Assembly: GCA_026705025.1 (NCBI GenBank)
Contig: JAPPBN010000012.1
Span: 1-64,000, forward strand
DNA from: Bin125 sp026705025
GTDB lineage: Bacteria; Chloroflexota; Dehalococcoidia; Bin125
Length of the DNA: 64,000 nucleotides
Direction of reading: 5' to 3'
The translations under genes were made by a program, and so were the position numbers. How positions within the stretch are numbered: the stretch's first letter is position 1; every line of letters starts with the position of its first letter. A model generated the notes under the pieces. It had not been told where the DNA came from, did not search any database, and saw only the letters and a program-made list of their open reading frames with translations. Shown in pieces: positions 42,259 to 50,564 of this stretch.

Positions 42259-43596
42259 CTACTGGGCAACGTATTCGAACACTTCAATGTCGGCGATGGA
42301 GCCATCAGCAGTGAACTCCCAGATTCCGATGAAGCCGTGCGTGCTGTCGCCATGCTCATCCCATTCGATGATGCCTGCTGCGCCCTCGTAGTTGATCTCC
42401 TGCCCGCTGCGGGCTGCTTGTAGACCGTCGGAGAGGCTTTCGGGACCGGGGATCACAACGAGGCCGGGCTGCGCTCCAATGCTACGCAGCTGATCCCGAA
42501 TTGCCGGGCCGTCCGAGGATCGGGCTGCTTCGGCAGCCAACGCGAGGGCGATGGTGGCGTCGTATGCCTCCTTTACGTAGGCAAGCCGCGGTGGAGCTCC
42601 ATGCTCATCGAGGTATGCCCGGATCCAGACTTCGGAGGACGGATTGGACGGCGCGGGAGCCACGTACGTTCCACGCATGCCCGCCAGTAGCTCAGGCCCG
42701 ATCGCTTCACTGACGCCCGGCGCCCGTGCCGGCGCGCCGAAGACAAACTGGTCGTAGTAGCCAAGTTCAAGCGCCTCGCGCAGGATGAGAATTGTCTCGG
42801 GAGGGAACGAGATTAAGACGAGGGCCTGCGGTCCGAACTCGACGGACTGCTCAAGTTCGGCGATGAAACTGGGAGATCTGGGGTCGACGCCGATCGCCTT
42901 GATGGTTCCCGTCCAATGTTGCTCGAATGCGGTCGCCATTCCCTGACCGAACGCGTCGTCCCGGTAGATCAGGCCTACATTGTCGTAGCCTTGCTGCTCG
43001 GCAAGTCGGGCCAGATAACGGCCCTCAACGTGGTCGGCGAGGGATACCCGAAAGAGGAAGTCGTCATCGTCGGCCAACGTGATCTGCGATGAGGTCCCGA
43101 CCGGTGAGATGGTTGGAATCTTCGCGGGTCCGCTGACCGACTCGGCCACCGCCAACGCCATTGCGCTGGACATGGGTCCGACCAGTCCATGCACGTGCTC
43201 CACATCGATCAGTCGCCGAGCCTCCTCGACGGCGATCGTGGGATCCAGCGCCGTGTCGCCAACGGCGGTCTCGACCGGCATGCCCCAGACCCCGCCAGCG
43301 TCATTGATGTGCTCGATAGCGAGTTCGAAGCCCTTGAGCAGTTCTTGTCCATAGTTGGCCAGCGGTCCGGTGAAGTCGAGCAGCAAGCCCAGCTTGAGCG
43401 GCTCTGTGGGCAGATCCGGCTGGATCGTTCGCTCAGCATTGGTGCTCTCGTCGGTGGACGGCTGTTCCAGGGCCGGCTGAGGGTCCAGGTCTTCTGTCTG
43501 CTCAGACGCGGAGCCGCAAGCGGCAACGAACAGGGCGAGGACGACGACAAGCGTCAACAGCAGGCGCACGCGAAACCGTCTCGCTGGCCGACTCAT
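42259..43596 (-). CDS. Substrate-binding lipoprotein for Liv-type transporter
   Basis: 445 residues from the ATG at 43596, chosen because AGAGG lies just upstream and the next residues give MSRPARRFRVR-type signal peptide start. Lipobox FVAAC with Cys27. The spacer contains Glu/Pro-rich stretches, then a Peripla_BP_6 domain beginning near LKLGLLLDFTGPLANYG. The two upstream ATG codons (43611 and the one at 43644) are less well placed. It is 55 bases upstream of the next array gene. Confidence 0.91.
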   Translation of the reverse strand: MSRPARRFRVRLLLTLVVVLALFVAACGSASEQTEDLDPQPALEQPSTDESTNAERTIQPDLPTEPLKLGLLLDFTGPLANYGQELLKGFELAIEHINDAGGVWGMPVETAVGDTALDPTIAVEEARRLIDVEHVHGLVGPMSSAMALAVAESVSGPAKIPTISPVGTSSQITLADDDDFLFRVSLADHVEGRYLARLAEQQGYDNVGLIYRDDAFGQGMATAFEQHWTGTIKAIGVDPRSPSFIAELEQSVEFGPQALVLISFPPETILILREALELGYYDQFVFGAPARAPGVSEAIGPELLAGMRGTYVAPAPSNPSSEVWIRAYLDEHGAPPRLAYVKEAYDATIALALAAEAARSSDGPAIRDQLRSIGAQPGLVVIPGPESLSDGLQAARSGQEINYEGAAGIIEWDEHGDSTHGFIGIWEFTADGSIADIEVFEYVAQ

Positions 43597-43653
43597 GACC
43601 GACCTCTTCATCCCGCCGCGCCTTACCGAGACCCTGCCGGCCATCTGGAGACG

Positions 43654-43684
43654 GTGAGCGCAGCGCCGTTCGCGCTGCGCTCAC
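43654..43684. promoter_or_regulatory. Strong intercistronic hairpin in the binding-protein array
   Basis: A perfect 13-bp stem: GTGAGCGCAGCGC (43654-43666) pairs with 43672-43684 around the 5-base loop CGTTC. It sits in the 113-base gap after the fused binding protein and before the next binding-protein gene. No T tract follows. Stable hairpins after an ABC binding-protein gene often block 3' decay so that the binding protein is made in excess; that role is inferred. Confidence 0.6.
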
Positions 43685-43709
43685 GGTTAGCCGATCCTTG
43701 CGGTCGGGG

Positions 43710-46271
43710 TTATTCGTTCAGGTCGAACTCCGTGACGCTGATTTCGACGATCTCGCCACCCTCGTAGGCCCAGACGCCGATGTAGCCAGAGGTGATGTCG
43801 CCGGCGTCGTTCCAGTCGAGCGAGGTGGCGGCGCCTTCAACGTTGATGCGCTCACCGTTGGCGATCGCGGCCAACGCGCCGGCCACGCCCTGCGCGCCGG
43901 CCGGATAGACGTCGCCCGGCGGCGCGGCGATTTCGCGGAGGGCGTCGCGGATTGCCGCGGGATCCAGGGATCCGGCCGCCTGCGCGGCGAGTCCAATCGC
44001 CATCGCGGCGTCGTACGCCTCGGGAATGAACGGCAGCGGACTTAATTCTCCGAACTCGGCGATGTAGGCCTCGTTGAACGCAGCGAGCGACTCAGACTCT
44101 GGTCCCGGCGCCGGAGCGGTGCCGCGCATGCCTTCGAGATACTCGCCGCCGATCGCGTCGACCAGTTCCTGGCTCTTGCTGCCGTCAACGAAGAGGAACT
44201 CGTCGAACAGACCCTGCTCCAGGGCTTCGCGGATGAAGATCTCGGCTTCCTGGGGGAAGGCGATCACGATCAGGACCTCTGCGCCGTCGTCTGCGGCCTG
44301 CTGCAGTTCAGCCAGGTACGAGGCTTGGCGCGGCTCGATCGAGACGAGATTGGCTTCGCCGCTCCAGGCGGCTTCAAATGCTTCGGCCAGGCCCTGTCCG
44401 TATGGATCGTTGAGGTAGATCACGCCGACGTTGCTGTAGCCCTCGTCGGCCGCCAGTTGGGCGAGCACCGGACCCTGCGCCGCGTCGGAAACGGTGCTGC
44501 GGAAGAGGAAATCGTTGTCATCGGCGATTGTGAGCTGCGGCGAGGTCGCTGAGGGCGAGATCACCGGGATTCCGGCGTCGGCAGCCACGGACTCGACGAC
44601 GGCGAGTGTGATCGAGGAAGCCAGCGGTCCGACGATCGCGTGGACGCCTTCAACCTCGATGAGACGACGGGTCTCTTCGGTGGCCTGGGTCGGGTCGAGC
44701 GCGGTGTCGCCGGTGACGATCGCGACCGGTTGGCCCAGCACGCCTCCGGCCCGGTTGAGGTGCTGAACGGCCAGGACGACTCCGTTGAGGATCTCCGGAC
44801 CGAATTCGGCCAGCGGACCGGAGAAGTCGGCGAGGAAGCCAATCGTGAGCGGCTCGTCGGAGATCATGGCTTGGTCGTCCGACGCGCTGGGAGTCGCCAC
44901 GATCGGGCCGCCGCTCAAATCAAAGGCGGTCACGCTGACCTCTTCGATCGTCCCGTCGGAGAATTGCCAGACGCCGATGTAGCCAGACGTGACGTCGCCA
45001 TTGGCGTCCCAGTCGAGCGAGGTGGCTGCGCCGTCGTAGTTGATCTCGTCACCACTGCGGATCGCGTCGAGCGCATCCGCGATGCCGCTCGCACCGGCGG
45101 AGACGGACTCACCCGGAGGCGCAGCCGCATTGCGCAGGTTGTTTCGAATCGCGCCCGAATCGATTGAGCCGGCCACTTCCGCTGCCAGCCCGATGGCAAT
45201 GGCGGCGTCGTAGGCCTCGCGGATGAAGGGCAGCGGAGACAGTTCGCCGTACTCGGCCACATAGGCTTCGTTGAAGGCGCGCAGCGAGTCCGACTCGGGA
45301 CCAGCCGCCGGCGCGGTGCCCTGCATACCGTTCAAGTACTCGCCGCCGATCGCATCGATCAGATCCTGGCTCTTGGTGCCGTCCACGAAGAGGAAATGGT
45401 CGAACAGACCCTGCTCGAGCGCTTCGCGCAGGAATACCTCGGCCTGCTGCGGAAACGCAATCGCAATCAGCGCTTGCGCGCCGTTCGCGGAGGCCTGCTG
45501 CAGCTCGGCGAGGTACGACGCCTGTCCGTCTTCGATCGACACCGAAGTGAAGTCGCCGCCCCACGCGCTCTCGAACGACTCGGCGAGACCCTGTCCATAG
45601 GGATCGTTGATGTAGAGGATTCCGACGTTGCTCAAGCCCTGACTGGCCGCGAGCTGGGCCAGAACGGGACCCTGAGCGGCGTCCGATGTCGTGCTGCGGA
45701 AGAGATAGTCGTTGTCTTCTGCGATCGTCAACTGTGGCGAAGTCGCGGACGGCGAGATGATCGGCACGCCGGACGGCGTCGCGACTGATTCCGCGACAGC
45801 AAGGGTGATCCCCGAGGCCAGCGGCCCGACGATCGCATGCACGCCCTCGACTTCAATCAACCGCCGCGCCTCCTCGGTCGCCTGGGTCGGATCGAGTCCC
45901 GTGTCGCCGACGACCAATACCACGTCGTGACCGAGTACGCCGCCGGCATCGTTGAGGTGTTTGATCGCCAGTTCGACGCCAGTTTGGATGGCGGGTCCGA
46001 ACTCGGCCAGCGGTCCGGAGAAGTCTGCCAGGAAGCCGATCTTCAGCGGTTCGTCGGCAACGGGCGCGGCCGGCTGCGCCTGCTGCTGATCCTGTTGCTG
46101 TCGTGCTGGTGCGGCAGTCGTCGTGCCTTGCTGCTCGTCCTGCTGTTGCTCAGCAACCGCCTGTTGCTGTTGCTGCTGATCCGGGTCATCATCGCCACAG
46201 GCGGCGAGAAGGCCGAATGCCAGCGCAGCGAGCAATCCCAGACCAAGAATGTTCTTCAATGTTCGATTCAT
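43710..46271 (-). CDS. Tandem double substrate-binding lipoprotein
   Basis: 853 residues, about twice the usual length. The ATG at 46271 gives a lipoprotein signal with LLAAC and Cys25; a longer frame starts at 46370 but lacks a signal. Residues 26-72 are a Gln-rich linker. Domain 1 is about 73-452, a short linker to about 470, domain 2 about 471-853. Both are complete Peripla_BP_6 domains; they start with nearly the same LADFSGPLAEFGP and share most later motifs (HAIVGPLAS, ISPSATSPQLT, NDPYGQGLAE). It is first in the array. A strong hairpin follows it. Upstream, 46272-46425 is non-coding and partly AT-rich, a likely promoter area. Ligands unknown. Confidence 0.92.
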   Translation of the reverse strand: MNRTLKNILGLGLLAALAFGLLAACGDDDPDQQQQQQAVAEQQQDEQQGTTTAAPARQQQDQQQAQPAAPVADEPLKIGFLADFSGPLAEFGPAIQTGVELAIKHLNDAGGVLGHDVVLVVGDTGLDPTQATEEARRLIEVEGVHAIVGPLASGITLAVAESVATPSGVPIISPSATSPQLTIAEDNDYLFRSTTSDAAQGPVLAQLAASQGLSNVGILYINDPYGQGLAESFESAWGGDFTSVSIEDGQASYLAELQQASANGAQALIAIAFPQQAEVFLREALEQGLFDHFLFVDGTKSQDLIDAIGGEYLNGMQGTAPAAGPESDSLRAFNEAYVAEYGELSPLPFIREAYDAAIAIGLAAEVAGSIDSGAIRNNLRNAAAPPGESVSAGASGIADALDAIRSGDEINYDGAATSLDWDANGDVTSGYIGVWQFSDGTIEEVSVTAFDLSGGPIVATPSASDDQAMISDEPLTIGFLADFSGPLAEFGPEILNGVVLAVQHLNRAGGVLGQPVAIVTGDTALDPTQATEETRRLIEVEGVHAIVGPLASSITLAVVESVAADAGIPVISPSATSPQLTIADDNDFLFRSTVSDAAQGPVLAQLAADEGYSNVGVIYLNDPYGQGLAEAFEAAWSGEANLVSIEPRQASYLAELQQAADDGAEVLIVIAFPQEAEIFIREALEQGLFDEFLFVDGSKSQELVDAIGGEYLEGMRGTAPAPGPESESLAAFNEAYIAEFGELSPLPFIPEAYDAAMAIGLAAQAAGSLDPAAIRDALREIAAPPGDVYPAGAQGVAGALAAIANGERINVEGAATSLDWNDAGDITSGYIGVWAYEGGEIVEISVTEFDLNE

Positions 46272-46425
46272 CGCTCGCCTGCTTTCATCTCTCCAATAGA
46301 CAGAGTTTATGTATGTATTCGGAAGGTTATCGATCACGTGTGGCAATCGCCGCAGGGGGTGTGCCACCACAAACCGAGCACGTTTGCGAAGTGTATCGAG
46401 CGTGACGTTGACCGGCGTCTCCCGA

Positions 46426-47373
46426 TCAGTCGTCGAACGCGCTCAGGACTTCAGCGTCGAACTGCTCGTACAGCCGCGGATTGTTGGGAATCGACTCGAA
46501 GACGAACCCCTGGATGCCAACGGCCTCGTATTGCTCGAACACGCGGATCAAGTGCTCTGCCGGACCGATCGGCAGGTGTTGCACTTCGTCCTCCGCCATC
46601 CCCTCGCCGTGGATCTGACGCAGGCGGTCAATCTTGTGCTGCTCGTAGACCAGAGCCGGTCGCATTACGGTCGTGAGGTAGATCTCGGACGGATCGCGGC
46701 CCGCATCGGCGCAATGTCGATGAATGACTTCGATCAGCCGTGCGACCTCCTCGGGCGTGCCGCGGATGTTGCAGATGTCGCCGTGACGCGCCAGGGTGCG
46801 CAGCGTCCGTCGCTCGCCGTTGCCGCCGATCATGATCTGGACGAAACCGCCGGGATGATCGGGATGGGCGCGAGGCGCAAACGGCGCGTTGTTGAGCTGA
46901 TAATGCTCGCCCTGGAAGTCGACGCGGTCATCCGCGTGGAGCAGAGCACGAATGAGTTCGGTCGCTTCCTCGAGCCGGTCCGAACGTTCCTTGATCGACG
47001 GGAAGTCCCAGCCGTAGAAGCCATGCTCTCGCGCATGGCCTGCGGCGCCCAGCCCCAGGATGGCGCGGCCGCCGGTGTTGTGATCGAGCGTCGCCGTCAT
47101 CTTCGCGACCAGGCTGGGACTGCGGTACGTGACGGCCGACACCAGCGTGCCCAGCATGAGCGTGGAGGTCGCCTCGCCAAGCGCCGCCAGCGACATCCAG
47201 CCTTCGAGCGAGTCGCCCGTCTCGTCCATGAAGTCCAATGGGGGCACGAAGTGGTCGTAGGTCCAGGCCGAGTGCCAGCGCGTCGCGTCCATCGTCTGGG
47301 CGACGTCTCGCATCAGCGAGAAGTCGGTCTGGTTGCCGGGAATCTGCGCGCCGAAGGTGAGTCGCATCGTCAT
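46426..47373 (-). CDS. LLM-class oxidoreductase, tandem paralogue
   Basis: 315-residue luciferase-like monooxygenase-fold protein. Typical blocks: MTMRLTFGAQIPG, ARWHSAWTYDHFVPP-type strand (HSAWTYDHFVPPLDFMDE), ILGLGAAGHAREH, GGFVQIMIGGNGERRTLR, GDICNIRGTPEEV. It is the same length as the next gene upstream and similar throughout, without gaps. AAGG precedes the start. F420 or FMN is expected as cofactor; the substrate is unknown. Confidence 0.9.
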   Translation of the reverse strand: MTMRLTFGAQIPGNQTDFSLMRDVAQTMDATRWHSAWTYDHFVPPLDFMDETGDSLEGWMSLAALGEATSTLMLGTLVSAVTYRSPSLVAKMTATLDHNTGGRAILGLGAAGHAREHGFYGWDFPSIKERSDRLEEATELIRALLHADDRVDFQGEHYQLNNAPFAPRAHPDHPGGFVQIMIGGNGERRTLRTLARHGDICNIRGTPEEVARLIEVIHRHCADAGRDPSEIYLTTVMRPALVYEQHKIDRLRQIHGEGMAEDEVQHLPIGPAEHLIRVFEQYEAVGIQGFVFESIPNNPRLYEQFDAEVLSAFDD

Positions 47374-47397
47374 CGTTGAACCTTGCCTGAATGTGGA

Positions 47398-48345
47398 TTA
47401 GTCGTCGAAGGCGCTCAGCACTAGCTCGTCAAACTGCTCGTAGAGCCGTGGATTATTGGGAATCGACTCGAAGACGAATCCCGTGATTCCGATCGCCTCG
47501 TATTCCTCGAACAGGCTGACCAGATGCTCCGCCGGACCGATCGGCAGCCGCTCACGCTGCTCGTCGGACATTCCCTCGCCATGGACCTGTCGCAGGCGGT
47601 CGATCTTGTGTTGCTCGTCGACCAGCGCCGGCCGCATCACAGTGGTCAGGGTGATCTCCGACGGATCGCGTCCCGCGTCCTCGCAGTGGCCGCGAATCAC
47701 GCCGATCATTTGCGCGACCTCTTCCGGCGTGCCGCGAATGTTGCAGATGTCCCCGTAGCGAGCGAGCGTACGCAGCGTTCGGCGAGCTCCGTTGCCGCCA
47801 ATCATGATTTCGATCGCTCCGCCGGGGTGCTCGGGATGCACGCGAGGCGCGAACGGAGCGTGATCGAGCCGGTAGTACCTGCCTTCAAACTGGACCGGTC
47901 CGTCGCCGCGGAACAATGCCCTGATCAGCGCGGTCGCCTCTTCCAGCCGGTCGGAACGTTCTTTCAGTTCGGGGAAATCCCATCCGTAGGCGGCGTGTTC
48001 TCGCTCATGCCAGGCCGCACCCAGACCGAGGATCGCGCGTCCGCCGGTGTTGTGGTCCATGGTCGCGGTCATCTTGGCCAGCAAGCCGGGATTGCGATAG
48101 GTCACGCCCGAGACCAGCGTGCCCAGCATCAGGTTGGACGTCGCCTCTCCCAGCGCGGCCAGCGTCATCCAGCCCTCGAGCGAATCCTGCGTCTCGTCCA
48201 TGAAGACCAGCGGCGGGACAAAGTGGTCATACGTCCAGGCCGACGACCAGCGGGTCGCATCCATCGTCTGCGCCACGTCGCGCATCAGTGAGAAATCGGT
48301 CGAGTTGCCGGGGATTTGCGCCCCGAAGGTCATTCGCATGGTCAT
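47398..48345 (-). CDS. LLM-class oxidoreductase, tandem paralogue
   Basis: 315 residues, ungapped against its downstream neighbour, with most residues identical in the aligned blocks (for example GAQIPGN, AWTYDHFVPPL, GNGxRRTLRTLARxGDICNIRGTPEEVA). Differences cluster in the loop near 115-120 (AAWHEREHAAYGWDF versus AAGHAREHGFYGWDF) and the pocket region around 135-150. The 24-base gap between the two suggests one transcript. The pair looks like a fairly recent duplication with retained reading frames, perhaps for different substrates. Confidence 0.9.
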   Translation of the reverse strand: MTMRMTFGAQIPGNSTDFSLMRDVAQTMDATRWSSAWTYDHFVPPLVFMDETQDSLEGWMTLAALGEATSNLMLGTLVSGVTYRNPGLLAKMTATMDHNTGGRAILGLGAAWHEREHAAYGWDFPELKERSDRLEEATALIRALFRGDGPVQFEGRYYRLDHAPFAPRVHPEHPGGAIEIMIGGNGARRTLRTLARYGDICNIRGTPEEVAQMIGVIRGHCEDAGRDPSEITLTTVMRPALVDEQHKIDRLRQVHGEGMSDEQRERLPIGPAEHLVSLFEEYEAIGITGFVFESIPNNPRLYEQFDELVLSAFDD

Positions 48346-48410
48346 CCAGGTTCTCCTTCAACGTCTGGCTCTCCCATGCTCCGGCTGGGAGATATCTACG
48401 ATTCAGTGGT

Positions 48411-48445
48411 TCTCCCCTCGCCCAGCAAGGGGAAATGCCGAAGGC
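48411..48445. repeat. REP-like element between two minus-strand genes
   Basis: TCCCCT (48413-48418) pairs with AGGGGA (48428-48433); the following bases read aatgccgaaggcagacggg. Just upstream is a second 7-bp hairpin TCTCCCA/TGGGAGA at 48370-48392. This G/C-rich segment resembles the one at 33200 in its TCTCCCC arm and general layout, and may be a copy of the same interspersed family. Confidence 0.45.
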
Positions 48446-48462
48446 AGACGGGCTCCCTCAGC

Positions 48463-49266
48463 CTAGTTGCCCTTGTAGATCGGCGGGCGCTTCTCGGCGA
48501 ACGCCTTCGGGCCTTCCTTGAAATCCTCCGTCTTTCGGATGTGGGCCGAGAGCAACTCCTCCATTCGGATGCCCTCATCGATCGGAAGTGACAGTCCGCG
48601 TACCGCCGCCTCCTTGATCGCGCGCTGGGTCAACGGCGCACCGGCAGTGAGCTTCTCCGCCCAGGCGCGAGCCGTCTGCATCACCTCGTCGGCCGGCACG
48701 ACACGGTTCACGAGACCAACAGACATCGCGCGTTCAGCATCGATGTGTTCGCCCATGAGCAGCATCTCCATGGCGAAGGTCCAGGGCAGCTGACGAGTCA
48801 GGCGCTGCGTCGCGCCGAGCGTCGGCACGATTCCGCGAATCACCTCGGGCAGGCCGAACTGCGCGTGCTCCGCCGCGATCCGCAGGTCGCAGGCCGATAG
48901 CAGCGTCAGTCCGGCCGCCAGGCAGTACCCGTTGACCGCTGCGATCATCGGTTTCCAGATCTGCATGCCGCCGTCGATCGTGTGCCGTAGCGACGGCTGA
49001 AAGACTGGCCAGTTGACGTTCTCCGCACCGGGCCGGGTGGGAATCGTTTTCTTCAAATCGGCACCGGCGCAGAATGCGCGGTCTCCGGCACCGGTGACAA
49101 TCCCAACCCAGATGTCCGGATTGTCCCGAATCTCAACCCAGATGTCGGCCAGCGAGGCGATCAGGTCAGGGTCCAGAGCATTCATCGCTTCCGGACGATT
49201 GAGCGTCACGGTGGCGATGTGGTCGGACAGTTCGAAGATGGCGGTGTCGGTCGTGAGGTCGCGCAT
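48463..49266 (-). CDS. Enoyl-CoA hydratase/isomerase family protein
   Basis: 267-residue crotonase-family protein. VTLNRPEAMNALD, FCAGADLKK and QFGLPEVIRGIVPTLGATQRL are typical. The Glu at the Glu164 position (PEV) is kept, but the Glu144 position is Thr within YCLAAGLTLLSACD. With one of the two hydratase acids missing, standard enoyl-CoA hydration is doubtful; other crotonase reactions such as carnitinyl-CoA dehydration or isomerisation are possible. Transcribed with the neighbouring minus-strand genes. Confidence 0.9.
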   Translation of the reverse strand: MRDLTTDTAIFELSDHIATVTLNRPEAMNALDPDLIASLADIWVEIRDNPDIWVGIVTGAGDRAFCAGADLKKTIPTRPGAENVNWPVFQPSLRHTIDGGMQIWKPMIAAVNGYCLAAGLTLLSACDLRIAAEHAQFGLPEVIRGIVPTLGATQRLTRQLPWTFAMEMLLMGEHIDAERAMSVGLVNRVVPADEVMQTARAWAEKLTAGAPLTQRAIKEAAVRGLSLPIDEGIRMEELLSAHIRKTEDFKEGPKAFAEKRPPIYKGN

Positions 49267-49318
49267 AATGCGCGCAGCCTACTAGCGCTTGCTCACGGGA
49301 ACACCCAGGCCAATCCAC

Positions 49319-50524
49319 TCAGACGACAACCTCTCGTTCCCGGAGCGCGGCGACCGCGTCGGCGTCGTATCCCAGCGCCGCCAGCAAGTCCTCCGTGTCT
49401 TGCCCGCGAGACGGGGCTCCTCCCCGCACCCGTCCCGGGGTCCTCGACAACTTGGGCGCGACGCCCGCCTGTCGCATCGTTCCGCCGTCTGGCGTTGGCA
49501 CCTCAACCACCATCTCTCGCGAGAGGTTATGCGGATCCCCCAACGCCTCATCGAGCGACAGCACCGGCTTGGCGCACACGTCAACGTCGTTCAGGATCTG
49601 GTCCCACTCCTCCGCCGTGCGTGACTTGAACGCGGCGGCGAAGGCGTCGCGAATCTCCGTTCGTCGACGAGGATCGGATGTGCCCTGGTCGTCGATGTAC
49701 AGTTCCAGATCCAGCGCCCGGCACAGGTTGGCATAGAAATACGGCTCCATTGAGCCAACCGAGAACCAGCGTCCATCGGCAGTCTCATAGACCTGGTAGT
49801 GAGGCTCGCCGCCATTGAGCACGTGCTGCGCCGGGCGCATGTCCGCCCCGGCGCCCTCGTAACCGGCCAGCGCCGAGGTGATCAGCGACATCGAGCCGTC
49901 AGACATGGCGAGATCGATGTACTGGCCTTCACCGGTCCGCTCGCGAGCCTGAATCGCACAGACGATCGCGAACGCCGCCATCAGGCCGCCGCCGGCGAAA
50001 TCGGCAATGATGTTGACCGGAATCGCTGGTCGGCCATCCGCGGCGTAGTCACCGATCATGCCCAGTGCCCCCGCCGTCGCGATGTAGTTGATGTCGTGAC
50101 CCACGTGGGGCGCGTACGGCCCGGTCTGGCCAAAACCCGACAGCGAGCAGTAGATCAGACGCGAGTTCCTGGCCGAGAGCGTGTCCCAGTCCACGCCCAG
50201 GCGCTTGACCACGCCGGGCCGAAACCCCTCAAGCACGACATCGGCATCATCCGACAGTTGATAGAAGATCTCCCGCGCTTCATCGGCCTTGAGATTAAGT
50301 CCGATGGAACGCTTTCCCCGACCCAGCGCATAGGACGAGTACCGCCTCCGCTCCTCGTTTGGATCCCTCGAGACGTCTCTGCGGCCCCGCGGTCTGCCTG
50401 CCTGCTCGACCAGGATCACCTCCGCCCCCATGTCGGCCAACAACATCGAGCAATACGGTCCTGGCGCCAGCGCCGACAGATCGACCACCCGGATACCGTC
50501 CAATGGACCATCAAGTGTTGTCAT
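49319..50524 (-). CDS. CaiB/BaiF-family protein, alpha-methylacyl-CoA racemase-like
   Basis: 401 residues from the ATG at 50524, preceded by GAAGGGGC; the longer frame to 50677 is unlikely to be translated. The VGHDINY motif with H143 and the D175 of IIADFAGGG match the His/Asp pair of AMACR-type racemases. Other signatures: DMGAEVILVEQAGR, GFRPGVVKRLG, GEGQYIDLAMSDG. Racemases interconvert 2-methyl stereoisomers of acyl-CoA so that they can be oxidised. This contrasts with the CoA-transferase at 5350, which lacks the His. Confidence 0.9.
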   Translation of the reverse strand: MTTLDGPLDGIRVVDLSALAPGPYCSMLLADMGAEVILVEQAGRPRGRRDVSRDPNEERRRYSSYALGRGKRSIGLNLKADEAREIFYQLSDDADVVLEGFRPGVVKRLGVDWDTLSARNSRLIYCSLSGFGQTGPYAPHVGHDINYIATAGALGMIGDYAADGRPAIPVNIIADFAGGGLMAAFAIVCAIQARERTGEGQYIDLAMSDGSMSLITSALAGYEGAGADMRPAQHVLNGGEPHYQVYETADGRWFSVGSMEPYFYANLCRALDLELYIDDQGTSDPRRRTEIRDAFAAAFKSRTAEEWDQILNDVDVCAKPVLSLDEALGDPHNLSREMVVEVPTPDGGTMRQAGVAPKLSRTPGRVRGGAPSRGQDTEDLLAALGYDADAVAALREREVVV

Positions 50525-50564
50525 CGCAATGCCCCTTCGCGTACCAGGAGTGACCTTGCTCAGG

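Noticed and set aside
43710..46271. The two halves of the binding protein as separate genes joined by a frameshift
   Set aside because: The frame is continuous, the second half has no signal peptide or ribosome-binding site, and the linker is a smooth polar stretch.
46340..46367. GTGGCA/TGCCAC inverted repeat upstream of the fused binding protein
   Set aside because: Only 6 bp with a 16-base loop; could be chance. The region is more likely to hold a promoter, but no good -35/-10 pair could be set.
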